A stretch of 64,000 nucleotides of DNA. Source: Pleurostoma richardsiae. Lineage: Eukaryota; Ascomycota; Sordariomycetes; Calosphaeriales; Pleurostomataceae. The stretch covers positions 806,001 to 870,000 of the forward strand of contig JANBVO010000001.1 in NCBI GenBank assembly GCA_030052745.1, written 5' to 3'. Below, piece after piece: positions 34,005 to 43,134 of this stretch (its first letter is position 1; the number at the start of each line of letters is the position of its first letter). The notes beneath the pieces are model-generated. The model did not search any database. It had not been told where the DNA came from and was given only the letters and a program-made list of their open reading frames with translations. Both the position numbers and the translations under genes were made by a program.

Positions 34005-36281
34005 ATGGCTGCCCCCGCGACTCGTGCTGCTGGGTTTCGGCAGGACGCCGCACGAGGTCACGTTATCGCGCGTTCCCGGCTTCGCTCCTTTCTCTGGAGT
34101 GCAGCCATTGCCACTCTCGTGACCATGGCGCTTCCCCGAGTCGACGCAGCGTACATTGATCCTAATCTCAAACCCTCCACGCCGACCATCACCCCGGTCA
34201 GTTATGTTGACACGACCCTGAGCGACTATGAACGTCCCGTGCTTGAGGTCAACGGCGGACCCTTCTTCTACAACGGTATTCAGCTCCGGGCTGATAAACT
34301 GCGGGACGTGTGGGGACTCTCTGAGTCCGCAATCAAGTCTCTATATCAGCAGGTTGCTGATGATGGATTCACTGTCGTAAACACCCAGATGTTCTGGTCT
34401 AATGTCCAGCCCGACAAGCTGTTCAACGCCAGCGAGTCGACGTACATCCGTGGAGGAAGCTATGCTAGCCAAAACTACGCGTCGAGCACCTCTAACTTGA
34501 TCGGCTACGAGGCCGGCTCCGAGAGCAGCAAAGAACTGACCTATATCAAATTCGACTTCTCTGGCTATACGGACGGCATTGACGGGGCTAAAGTCCGCTT
34601 CTATGTCGACTCTGCGGCCAGCAGCTCTACAGCGTTTCCCGCGAATTTGTACGGTATCACAAATAACTCCTGGTCGGCTTCGTCTATCACGTGGAGTCAC
34701 GCCCCGAACCACAACGGCGTCAGCATTGCTGGGACCAAAGACGAAGACTACTTCCTTGCTTCAAGCAGTCCATCCTGGGACCCAATTCTCTCTGTGAACT
34801 ACTATGACTTCGATGCTACCGACTTCGTCAAGAATCACTGTCCAGATAAGATTGCGAGCTTCATTCTGCAAGCATCGACGAACGACACAGGCGTCGCGGT
34901 TGGAGCATCTGTGAGTAGCGCTAAGGGGTCGCACCCTCCCCAGCTGGTGCTGTCGGACCAGGATCGCTTTGACTGGAGCTATGTCGACACCCTCATTGGG
35001 TGGGCGGAAGACGCAGGCCTCAAACTGGAGTTCGTCTGGTTTGGTTCTGACTCGACAGGCGTCTCTATGGACAGTCGCGTGCCGTACTTCGCCTTCCTGA
35101 ATACCAAAAACGAGAAGGTCAACTCAGACGGCTCCCACACTCCGCTCTTTACCAAGAACACCCCCTCTGCCTATGGCGTATACTGGTATTTCCTCGACAA
35201 GAACGACCTCACTACCAGGGCGCAGGAGAAGCGCGCCATCAAGGCGATGATGAACCACGTCGCCTCGTACAACAGCGCGAATGGAAATAAGACTACCGTG
35301 GTCGGTGTCGACGTAGCTAACGAGCCGGGCATCCAGAGATACCACGGCTCGCCCTATACAGCCTGGCAAAACCCGGAGACATGGGCCGCCCTGGTCAACT
35401 TCTCGTCCGTACAAGCCTTCGTGGACCGTACGATGTGGGAATTTTGCGTGAACCTCGCCAACGGCGTCAAGGAGTCCAATTACCCGGTCTGGACGCGCTC
35501 CAACGACTTCCGCTACGTCGATGCCGCTCATCTGACCTATAACGAGGCGCAGAGGGCGACCGTGGGCACCAGCCTCGACTTCGTGGGCTACGACCCGTAC
35601 AGCGACTCATTCACGTCCGCGTTTGCCTTCGGTCACGCCGCGAGCTGGGACGGAAAGGACTTCTCCGCGGGGAAGAACCTACCTATGATCATGGAGAACT
35701 CCGGTGCGTACAACGACAACCAGGGCCTCGTACTCGCGGCACTGGCCGGCGGGTCGGTGTACAGCATTTACGATGTCATGGGCTCGGACAATCTCGGCCT
35801 GTATGTCCCGAAGGACGCCGATGCGGGAGACTACAGCCCGGTCCCGCGCGGCTCGTACGTCGCGGACCTCGCCAATGCCAACAAGATGCTGGTCAAAATT
35901 GCCCGAGACATGGCAGTCAAGCTCCCGGTCGGTGCGGGAGGTGATGACCTGGACTTCCTCAATGTATTCTGGAACAGCACGAGCTCCACGTCTTCGTTCG
36001 GCGACGTCGACGTCGCCTACGAGCCCTCGAATATCACTTCCGTTGCTATTGTCGACACTAGAGGCAGCCGCGAGCTGGCTCTTCTGAGCACCGGGACTGC
36101 CACATACACGCTGTCCGGGATCAAGACCTACGGTGTCAGCTCCGTGCAGTCGGGTTCGTACGAGAGCTCCAGCTGGGTCAGCGACGGTACCGTCTCCTAT
36201 ACTACGTCAGGCAACGATATTTCGTTCAGTATCAAGGCGTACCAGTGCATCCGCGTAGTCACGAGCAAGGACGTGTCATAA
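34005..36281 (+). CDS. Secreted clan GH-A glycoside hydrolase with an inserted DNRLRE/CBM96-like domain
   Basis: A single exon of 758 residues from the ATG for MAAPATRAAGFRQ. A long basic n-region, then FLWSAAIATLVTMALPRVDA, forms a signal peptide or signal anchor. The TIM-barrel part begins with FFYNGIQLRADKL and FTVVNTQMFWSNVQPDK. The barrel is interrupted from about residue 139 to 318 by a beta-rich module (TYIRGGSYASQNYASSTSNL ... ELTYIKFDFSGYTDGI ... NNSWSASSITWSHAP) that resembles DNRLRE/CBM96 domains. It resumes with FDWSYVDTLIGWAEDAGLKLEFVWFGSDS. Candidate catalytic residues are Glu440 in VDVANEPG (acid/base) and Glu564 in PMIMENSG (nucleophile), in the right order for clan GH-A. A C-terminal beta-sandwich follows. 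The likely activity is a beta-galactosidase-like or related exo-glycosidase; the exact family and substrate are unknown. It is divergent from GH115. Confidence 0.85.
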   Translation: MAAPATRAAGFRQDAARGHVIARSRLRSFLWSAAIATLVTMALPRVDAAYIDPNLKPSTPTITPVSYVDTTLSDYERPVLEVNGGPFFYNGIQLRADKLRDVWGLSESAIKSLYQQVADDGFTVVNTQMFWSNVQPDKLFNASESTYIRGGSYASQNYASSTSNLIGYEAGSESSKELTYIKFDFSGYTDGIDGAKVRFYVDSAASSSTAFPANLYGITNNSWSASSITWSHAPNHNGVSIAGTKDEDYFLASSSPSWDPILSVNYYDFDATDFVKNHCPDKIASFILQASTNDTGVAVGASVSSAKGSHPPQLVLSDQDRFDWSYVDTLIGWAEDAGLKLEFVWFGSDSTGVSMDSRVPYFAFLNTKNEKVNSDGSHTPLFTKNTPSAYGVYWYFLDKNDLTTRAQEKRAIKAMMNHVASYNSANGNKTTVVGVDVANEPGIQRYHGSPYTAWQNPETWAALVNFSSVQAFVDRTMWEFCVNLANGVKESNYPVWTRSNDFRYVDAAHLTYNEAQRATVGTSLDFVGYDPYSDSFTSAFAFGHAASWDGKDFSAGKNLPMIMENSGAYNDNQGLVLAALAGGSVYSIYDVMGSDNLGLYVPKDADAGDYSPVPRGSYVADLANANKMLVKIARDMAVKLPVGAGGDDLDFLNVFWNSTSSTSSFGDVDVAYEPSNITSVAIVDTRGSRELALLSTGTATYTLSGIKTYGVSSVQSGSYESSSWVSDGTVSYTTSGNDISFSIKAYQCIRVVTSKDVS

Positions 36282-36410
36282 GTGTTGGATGGTGTGTTAG
36301 TTCTCATCCGTGCTCTCCTCAGGACCGAGCACTTGGAGGAAGAGGTCAGGATCGTCGCTAGCTTCATACTCGTAGGATAGAAACGCTTTCATTTTGGTGG
36401 TACTACCAGT

Positions 36411-37550
36411 TCACCCGTTCATTCTTCTCCGATATGTCTCATACCTTTCAAGAAAGGCACTGTTATTCCAACACTCCTCTCCGCCCTGCACCTGCCGCAG
36501 TTCGGGGCAGCCGATCTGCTCGACCACGAACGAGGCAGCAACGTTAGCCATCGCGGCGCCCTCCAAGGCGTCTTTCCCGCACGCCCCCATGGCGAAAGTC
36601 AATGCTCCTAGAAAAGTGTTGCCGGCACCTGTGGCATCCACGATGGCTGATGCGTCTCCATAGAAAGGTGGCAGCCACTGGTGACGGCCCTTGATAGCAG
36701 TAGAGGCTACGAGGCAGCCGTGCCCGCCGGCTCGGATGACGACGGTGCCGGCTCCAGAGGGACCTACGCCGGAGTCTAGGAAAGCGTCCGCACAGGCTTC
36801 AATGAGCCGGGTGTGAAATGGGGATGCCTGCTCCCCTTGAGTGATGTCCTGAAATAGGGCTAGCAGCTCTAGATGGTTTGGGGAGAAGACATCTACGAGC
36901 TTAGCTGCAGCCAAGTGCTCCTCTTTGGCATCTCTGTTGCAGGATAGGGGAGCAGGCTCCCATATTAGCAGCGGATCACCCACGATGGACGTGTCCGACC
37001 TCAAACTCAGCAGCTGCGTAACTTGAGCCTCGACTTCAGACGGACTTGCAAGGAGGTGAAATGCTCCGGCAGCTAGGAAATGCGAAGGCAAGTCCTTCGG
37101 AGATGGCCGCAGCGGCGTGGTGGTGTAACGAAAAGTCTTGCCTGGTTGGACTCTTGGTTAGCGCCAGTCCTTCCAATTTCCGTGCTTGGAGCCGGCCTCT
37201 CCATCTAGCTGCTTACTGCTGAAGACTGAATCCTTGTACTCGAGCAGACCGCGGGTTGACCGCCTCGTCGGGTCCACCTTGATAACGAGATTGACCCCCC
37301 AGCTCCGGAACCGGTCCACGGCGCCGTCGGGGAAATCGTTGCCCGCGAGTATAAAGCAGCCGACCTCGCCGGCCCGTGCCCTCCCGGCGGCCAGGCGAGC
37401 TCCGAGCACAGAGAACGCGCCCGAGCCACCGAGGACGTCGTACAGCGGCGACCGGCCCGGCGCACGGAGCTCGTCGAGCACCACCATGCCCAGGGAGACA
37501 AATGCCGGGCGGGGCGGCTGCTCATTGGTCGTGCCCGCCGGTGCAGCCAT
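36411..37550 (-). CDS. PfkB-family carbohydrate kinase, Mak32-like
   Basis: Exons 37550..37217 and 37141..36411 (intron 75 bp) give 354 residues. The splice removes KQLDGEAGSK-type intron sequence and restores LLEYKDSVFSSKTFRYTTTPLRPSP, the usual phrase in this subfamily. N-terminal FVSLGMVVLDELRAP and VLGGSGAFSVLGARLAAG form the PfkB substrate-binding half. The C-terminal VDATGAGNTFLGALTFAMG is PfkB signature 2, with the catalytic Asp replaced in alignment position by DATGAGN (the family has D-T-x-G-A-G-D or N). The His-rich VIRAGGHGCLVAS strand precedes it. Yeast Mak32 is the nearest recognised relative, and its substrate is unknown. It ends 129 bp from the convergent GH-A gene and is divergent from the NCS1 permease across 373 bp, suggesting a nucleoside or sugar salvage pair. 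Confidence 0.88.
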
Positions 37551-37923
37551 CTCGGAAGATGGGTTTGACCGAGAGTTCTTGGGCGCGGTTGACTGAAGCC
37601 TCTACCGGAGGAGATCCTGCAAACATTTCGCAAAATAACACTCCGCTCCGCCTTATCTATGCCCGCGTCACAGCAGCCGAGATCGGCATCTTGGCCGCAA
37701 ATCCCTCTGATAACATGCCTTAGTTAGCTGATATGGGCTCACCGAAGTGGATCTCGACCGCTCTAGCACAAGGGCTATAAGCTGGCTGGAGCACGAGTCG
37801 CCGTCTCCTCTCCTCTCCCACGGAGGGTCGCTGGAAGAAGATTTCGCAATATTTTGCTGCAAATTCTGCGGTTTTGGAATAAATGAACCTACAATCACTC
37901 CAGATTGCCTGCATCCGCTCAAA
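37551..37923. promoter_or_regulatory. Divergent promoter between PfkB kinase and NCS1 permease
   Basis: 373 bp between the two start codons. An AT-rich stretch near 37840-37890 lies before the permease start. No gene or strong dyad was seen. Confidence 0.5.
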
Positions 37924-40034
37924 ATGAAACTCACCGCAAGGGTTGAGCCGCGGAAGTACTTCACGCTTGACTACTGGAGGCTCGACACCCCGCGGGCGTC
38001 TTTCGCAACTCGCCATGGGTGGTCAAACGCAGACGTGGACGTTGTTCCGCCGGAGAGGCGACTATGGAGGCCGTATGGCACCAAGATATTCTGACGTTAA
38101 TGAAATAAAGCTGATGTTGTCTTAATCCGTAGTATCGACTTCCTCTGGCTGTGGCTGGCAGACGGTGCCAATGTCGGGACAATGCAGCAAGCCGGCTCGA
38201 TCGTCGCTTTGGGCCTAAGTTGGCGGGAAGCATCTGTTGCCATGTGAGTCTAGAGTATGAAGCGGTTTCTGCAGCCCATACTGATGTAGTTGGACAGTGC
38301 CATTGGGAACATTCTCATCGCCGTGGCAGTCTCTCTGAATGGCGCCATAGGATCACGGCACCATGTGCCATTCGCTATTGCTTCGCGAGCCTCTATGGGC
38401 TTCTACTTCTCGTACTTTGCTGTAGTCTCCCGTCTTGTTCTCGGGCTGATCTACTTTGGGTGAGTGCAAGTATCTTATTCCAACATAGAGTCGAACAGCC
38501 GGTGGTATGTACTGACAAGAGTGATTCGTACCAGCATCAACACCAAGATCGGCGCCTCATGTATGCTCATCATGCTGGAGGCGATCTGGCCTAGTCTCCG
38601 ATCCTACCATAACAGCCTCCCTGCATCTGCTGGAATAGCGAGTAATATGATGATAGCGTACTTTGTTTTCTGGATAAGTTCGTTGCTCCTTCTGTATCAC
38701 GTTCCGCACGAACAGGCTGACAGCCCTCATAGTCCAGCTTCCACTGCTACTAATCCACCCCAGCAAGATGAGGTGGCTGTTCTTCATCAAATCCGTGTGC
38801 GCTGTCGTCGCTGCGTTCGCCATGCTCGGATGGGCGGTTCACACCGGCGGTACGGGTCCCGTATTTGCTCAGAAGGCTACAGTTTCTGGTAGTGCGAAGA
38901 GCTGGGCGTGGGTCATGGGCATTAACGTGGCTGTCAGCGGCAAGACGACGCTCGCACTCAACATAGTAAGAATCCCGAGCATGACCACAACTGCTCGAGA
39001 ATAGGACATTCACTGACGCTCAACGTAGTCTGATATGAGTCGCTATGGTCGTAACGCCACCGTGACGTACTGGCAGATGCTGTTCATCCCGGTCGTCTAC
39101 TGGGTTTTCTCCTTCATCGGCATTGTCGTGGCCTCGGCAGGTCAGTCCATTTACGGCACCCTTTACTGGGACCCGACATCTATCATCAACTTATGGACAA
39201 ATCGCGCGGCCGCCTTCTTCTGCGCTCTCGCATTCGGCCTCGCGACGCTCGGCACCAACATCTCAACCAATTGTATCGCCACGAGCAACGACTTTGCCTT
39301 CCTCGCCCCGAGGTGGCTTAATCTCCGCCGCGGTGCGGCCCTGACTGCGTTTGTAGGAGGCTGGGCGACGTGCCCGTGGAAGATCTTGGCGAGCGCCTCG
39401 AGTCTCACCACATTCTTGAGCGGATATATCATTGTTCTTGCGCCGGTTGTGGCCATCATGGTAAGCACCTGTAGTAGAGCCCCATGCCGTGTCGACATCT
39501 TGCTCACATGCAACTCTCAAGATAATTGACTACTGGGTCATTCGTCGGACACGACTTCATGTGCCCATGCTCTATCAGAACGAGGGCATCTATCGATACC
39601 ACTATGGTGTCAACTGGAGGGCCCTTGCGACGCTGATTGTGGTAGTACCTATCAACCTGCCAGGCTTGATTCATGCTATCAACTCGAAGATTGACATTGG
39701 CAATTACGCCTACTTTTGTAAGTCGCCCTCTAATTCATTCCAAGCCTGCCCTATATAAGCCTATATTGGATCAACATCATCAAAGTCTGGGGGCAAATGG
39801 CGGTCGCTAACGGCTTGAACAGACAAGGCTTCATGGTTGACGTCAACGTTTATGGCTGCCGGAGTCTACCTTGTTCTAAGCCTCCTTTCGCCGCCGAGCG
39901 AGACTCTGGTAAAGGAAGAGCCCACACTCTATGAGGTTGGGGCTATCAAAGACCCCGATGCGGTCGACATTGATGATGTGATTCCGGATCAGGAGAAGGG
40001 GCTGGGAGGGATTGGGTCCGCCCAAGAGAGATAG
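37924..40034 (+). CDS. NCS1-family permease (uracil/allantoin/thiamine-type)
   Basis: Eight exons (37924..38072, 38133..38243, 38298..38459, 38535..38677, 38733..38965, 39029..39460, 39522..39717, 39823..40034) give 545 residues in continuous phase. Family phrases appear after joining: WSNADVDVVPPERRLW, LADGANVGTMQQAGSIVALGLSWREA, VPFAIASRASMGFYFSYFAVVSRLVLGLIYFGINTKIGASCMLIMLEAIWPS, IQLPLLLIHPSKMRWLFFIKS, SDMSRYGRN and IIDYWVIRR. About 12 membrane segments are expected. NCS1 carriers import nucleobases, allantoin, uridine or vitamins with protons or sodium. In this protein the first half of the usual NPN-like region near TM1 is changed to DGANVG, so the substrate may differ from the known Fur and Dal4 carriers. 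Exon 4 was started at 38535 because this keeps the spacing between YFG and AIWPS. Confidence 0.9.
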
Positions 40035-40152
40035 TAGCGAGAAGCGAGAGATGCTGAAGTTAATAGACAAGGCAGCATCGATCTGGAATGAGAGCAGCGA
40101 GGCAAAGTATTGACCATGTTTGAACTCTAGACATAGTGACTACCTCAGTGGT

Positions 40153-41241
40153 TTACATGCTGTGGGTTCCACCATCCACGAATATCCGCGCCCCGTTCAC
40201 ATAGTCACTTGCCTTGCTTGCCAGGAACACAGTTACGCCCTTAAAGTCATCGGGATATCCCCATCTCCTGGACGGGATGCCGCTGATGATCTTTGCGTTC
40301 GCTTCCTTGTCATCTACGAACCTCTGTGCAAGTGCGGTGTGTATCCATCTGTGATTTTATAAGTACGTTGTCAAGGCCAAGGGCGGTACGGGTTCTGGCT
40401 TACCCCGGATAGATGGCGTTGACCTGAATGTTGTACGGCCCGAACTCGTTGGCGAAGGAGTTGGTCACCTGCCCAACAGCAGCTTTCATTGGACCATACA
40501 CCGAGAAAGTTGTCATGGCCTTATGCGCCGCGAGAGAGCAGATGTTGATGATCTTGCCTCCCTGCCCTCGCTCTACCATGTGCCTCGCTATGCACTGGGA
40601 TAAGACCCAAACCGCGTTGAAGTTGATCTGTATAATCTATGGTAACTAGGAGTCAGCGAGCTGTGCACGGAAAATCAGCACTGTGTATCACTCACAGCGT
40701 CTTTATGCTCATCCGTCTCGTGTAGAATTGGGATCGAACCACTGCTGATTCCCGCCACGTTGCATAGAACGTCGATGGTGTGGCCGTCGTCGAGGACCTT
40801 CTGCACTGTCCGCCGTATCGACAGCGTGTCCGATAGATCGCAATCGTAGACCCAAGCTTTCCGACCGGTCTCTGCGGTTAGCTGCGCGTGGAACTTGGAC
40901 ACCTCGCCAGGGATCTGGAATATGATGATGTCTGCACCGGCCTCGGCCAGGCCGCGAGCCATGGCGCCGCCTATACCGCCATTTGCACCTGTTACAAGCG
41001 CAGTCTTCCCCGTGATGTCAAAAAGGGACAGGGTCTGGACACCCGTGGGTGGCTGAGATGGAGGTATCTCAGCTGGCATCTCGAACTTCGGCATTGTCGC
41101 GCGTGGCGAGTTCCCATTTTGTGGTCCGCTGGTATTATTGCTATTTGAGACACCAATACTCGTCCCATTTGTGTTTCCGTGACCGTTGGCAAAGCCGTTT
41201 GTATTTTCGAGACCGTTCTCCTTCCCCTGTGAAGCAGTCAT
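40153..41241 (-). CDS. Short-chain dehydrogenase/reductase with an Asn/Gly-rich N-terminal extension
   Basis: Exons 41241..40696, 40636..40404 and 40348..40153 (introns 59 and 55 bp) give 324 residues. Residues 1-60 are low complexity, rich in Asn, Gly, Ser and Thr, and unusual for the family. The SDR core starts at LFDITGKTALVTGANGGIGGAMARGL (TGxxxGxG cofactor motif). Next come DVLCNVAGISSG (NAG motif as NVAG) and the active site with Ser in NICSLAAHKAMTTFSVYGPMKAAVGQ, the Tyr-x-x-x-Lys being YGPMK. It ends IPSRRWGYPDDFKGVTVFLASKASDYVNGARIFVDGGTHSM, typical of KduD/3-oxoacyl reductase-like sugar or polyol dehydrogenases. The substrate is unknown. It is divergent from a GST gene, with the second composite inverted repeat between them. 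Confidence 0.92.
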
Positions 41242-41848
41242 GGTGTATTGATTCTTCAAAAAGAGAATACGACTGGTGCTACCCTCTTGAGACACCAGAA
41301 GAACGTCCGGTACTCATTATGGCACGAGGATGAACTATGTCTTCAGGGACATGTCTTCGTGTGCCCTCTCTCCTTATGAGCCTTCCTCCCCTGTTACTTG
41401 GGCGAAATTTGTCCCCGGACATGGTCTAGTAGTCCCGGCCTAGAGACCACAATAAGCAACAGGTACTCACGCCTATGGCTTTGGTGCACGGGTCTGAACT
41501 TCAACCGTCCGAATTGCTAATAGAACTTTGGAAATGGTCGCTCCGCATCCCCGCATGGCTGGCAGAAGGACCACGCTAACCATCGGCTACGGCGATGGAG
41601 ACCATAACCGATGGGGGCCCCTTGGCGATTGTGAAATTGATGAGAAGAGGGATTTGTGATTGGTAAGGAGAGACCTAAGGCAGTTCGATACGGTGCTTGC
41701 GTCCTACATTGCCATTTAGCGGTTTAAGTGTGCTTGATATTTAAATTCAAACCGAAGGATAAAGCCCATAGTACTCTACGGTGGAGGTAGACTGTCGCAG
41801 CGTCTAAAATATCTGTTTGTGGGCTTCGAAGAAGGAAAGCGAGACAAG
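41242..41848. promoter_or_regulatory. Divergent promoter between SDR and GST genes
   Basis: 607 bp containing the composite inverted repeat at 41580-41615 and an AT-rich TATTTAAA-like stretch near 41738 on the GST side. Confidence 0.6.
41580..41615. promoter_or_regulatory. Composite inverted repeat, copy 2
   Basis: CCATCGGCTACGG, nine bases, then CCATAACCGATGGG. The two blocks differ from copy 1 (20820-20847) at one base each, and the spacer is nine bases instead of one. The first block plus spacer also forms its own smaller dyad, CCATCG...CGATGG. Confidence 0.6.
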
Positions 41849-42671
41849 ATGTCTGACAAGCCACAATTCACGCTCTATTCCACCGTGGTCGGTCCCAATG
41901 GTATGACTAGGTCGCATGCATGACGCGGGAATTATAGCTGACAGCTTACAGGATGGAAGGTCGCAATGGTTCTGGCCGAGCTTGACCTCACATACGAAAC
42001 AAAGTATCTCGATTTTTCCAAGAGTGAGTGCAACCCTCAAGATGAGGAGGAGATGCAAAAGCTGAAAGAACCCAGAGGAACAGAAGAGTGCCGAATACCT
42101 AAAGCTGAACCCTAATGGCCGGATTCCCGCCATTGTCGATCACAGTAACAGCGACTTCACACTCTGGTAATGATTACCCAAACACCCAGGAATAACGACA
42201 GCTGAACATGCATCGGATAGGGAGTCCAACGCAATCATTGAATATCTTGTCGCCAAATATGATACGACACACAAGCTTTCTTTTTCCGACTTCAACAATC
42301 AACAGTACATGAGACAGTGGCTATACTTCCAGGCATCCGGCCAGGGACCGTACTACGGGCAGGCGGTCTGGTTCATCAAGGAGTGCAACAGTGAGCCCAG
42401 GGAGGTGGTTGAGAGATATCAGAACGAAACGAGGCGCGTTATCAAGGTGCTGGAGAGTGTTTTATCTGAGCAAGAGTGGCTAGTAGGCGGGAAGCTGTCA
42501 GCCGCGGACATTGCCTTTCTCCAGTGGAACACGAGTGCGGACCGCATCATCCTAGGGCCCGAATTCATTGATATCGAGGCGCCCCACGTACGGAAGTGGA
42601 TGAACAAGTTGATCGCTAGGCCTGCAATTGCTGCGGTGATGCAGGAAAGGGCCAAGAAGTTGTCCGGTTAA
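41849..42671 (+). CDS. Glutathione S-transferase, Ure2-like class
   Basis: Four exons (41849..41900, 41952..42023, 42076..42166, 42221..42671) give 221 residues. The thioredoxin-like N-domain reads [39 protein letters not shown], then [15 protein letters not shown] and [16 protein letters not shown], where Glu-Ser binds the gamma-glutamyl part of glutathione. The helical C-domain contains [37 protein letters not shown] and [15 protein letters not shown], all characteristic of fungal Ure2-like GSTs. It lacks the Gln/Asn-rich prion region of yeast Ure2. Roles in the group are conjugation and peroxide or lignin-fragment detoxification. Divergent from an SDR gene and possibly co-regulated with it. 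Confidence 0.93.
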
Positions 42672-43134
42672 AGACGTTGCTTCAAGATATAGATACCTCT
42701 AGATTTTCCTAGGTTGTCAGATGTTGCGTCTTTCCGCTCTCAAGAACATCGAGCGTCTCACCTTGAAGGGTCAAAACCACTTACCAGATCTGCCGGGCCG
42801 CTTGTCTTGAGTGAAGATGATCACTGACCACCGTAGTTACCCAAAGAAGCTGAATGTTCATTCTTTGTGTCCGGGACGACCCCCGCTTCCCACACCCCCG
42901 GATCATCAAACTTTGCTCCAGGTTCCCCGCATGCACAACTCCAAGATGTCCTCACGCTATTCATGCACTAAGCTCTTAGTCTCGATAGCGCATCTTGGCC
43001 ACCCTAGAGCTGCCCAGGATATGTATACAGCACCTGGTAAAGATTCTCTGCCCCCCCGCAGCTTCGCCGACAATGTCCCGACCTCCAGGACCTCCAGGCT
43101 ATTGAGCTTCTGAAGGGAATCAAATCAGTACGAT
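42672..43134. other. 463-bp intergenic region before the first Zn2Cys6 gene
   Basis: A pyrimidine- and C-rich stretch near 42870-42930 may be part of the promoter. No gene is seen. Confidence 0.5.

Noticed and set aside
38461-38534. Possible mini-exon (VEQPV) inside the NCS1 gene
   Set aside because: It needs a second weak intron and breaks family spacing between YFG and AIWPS; one 75-bp intron fits better.
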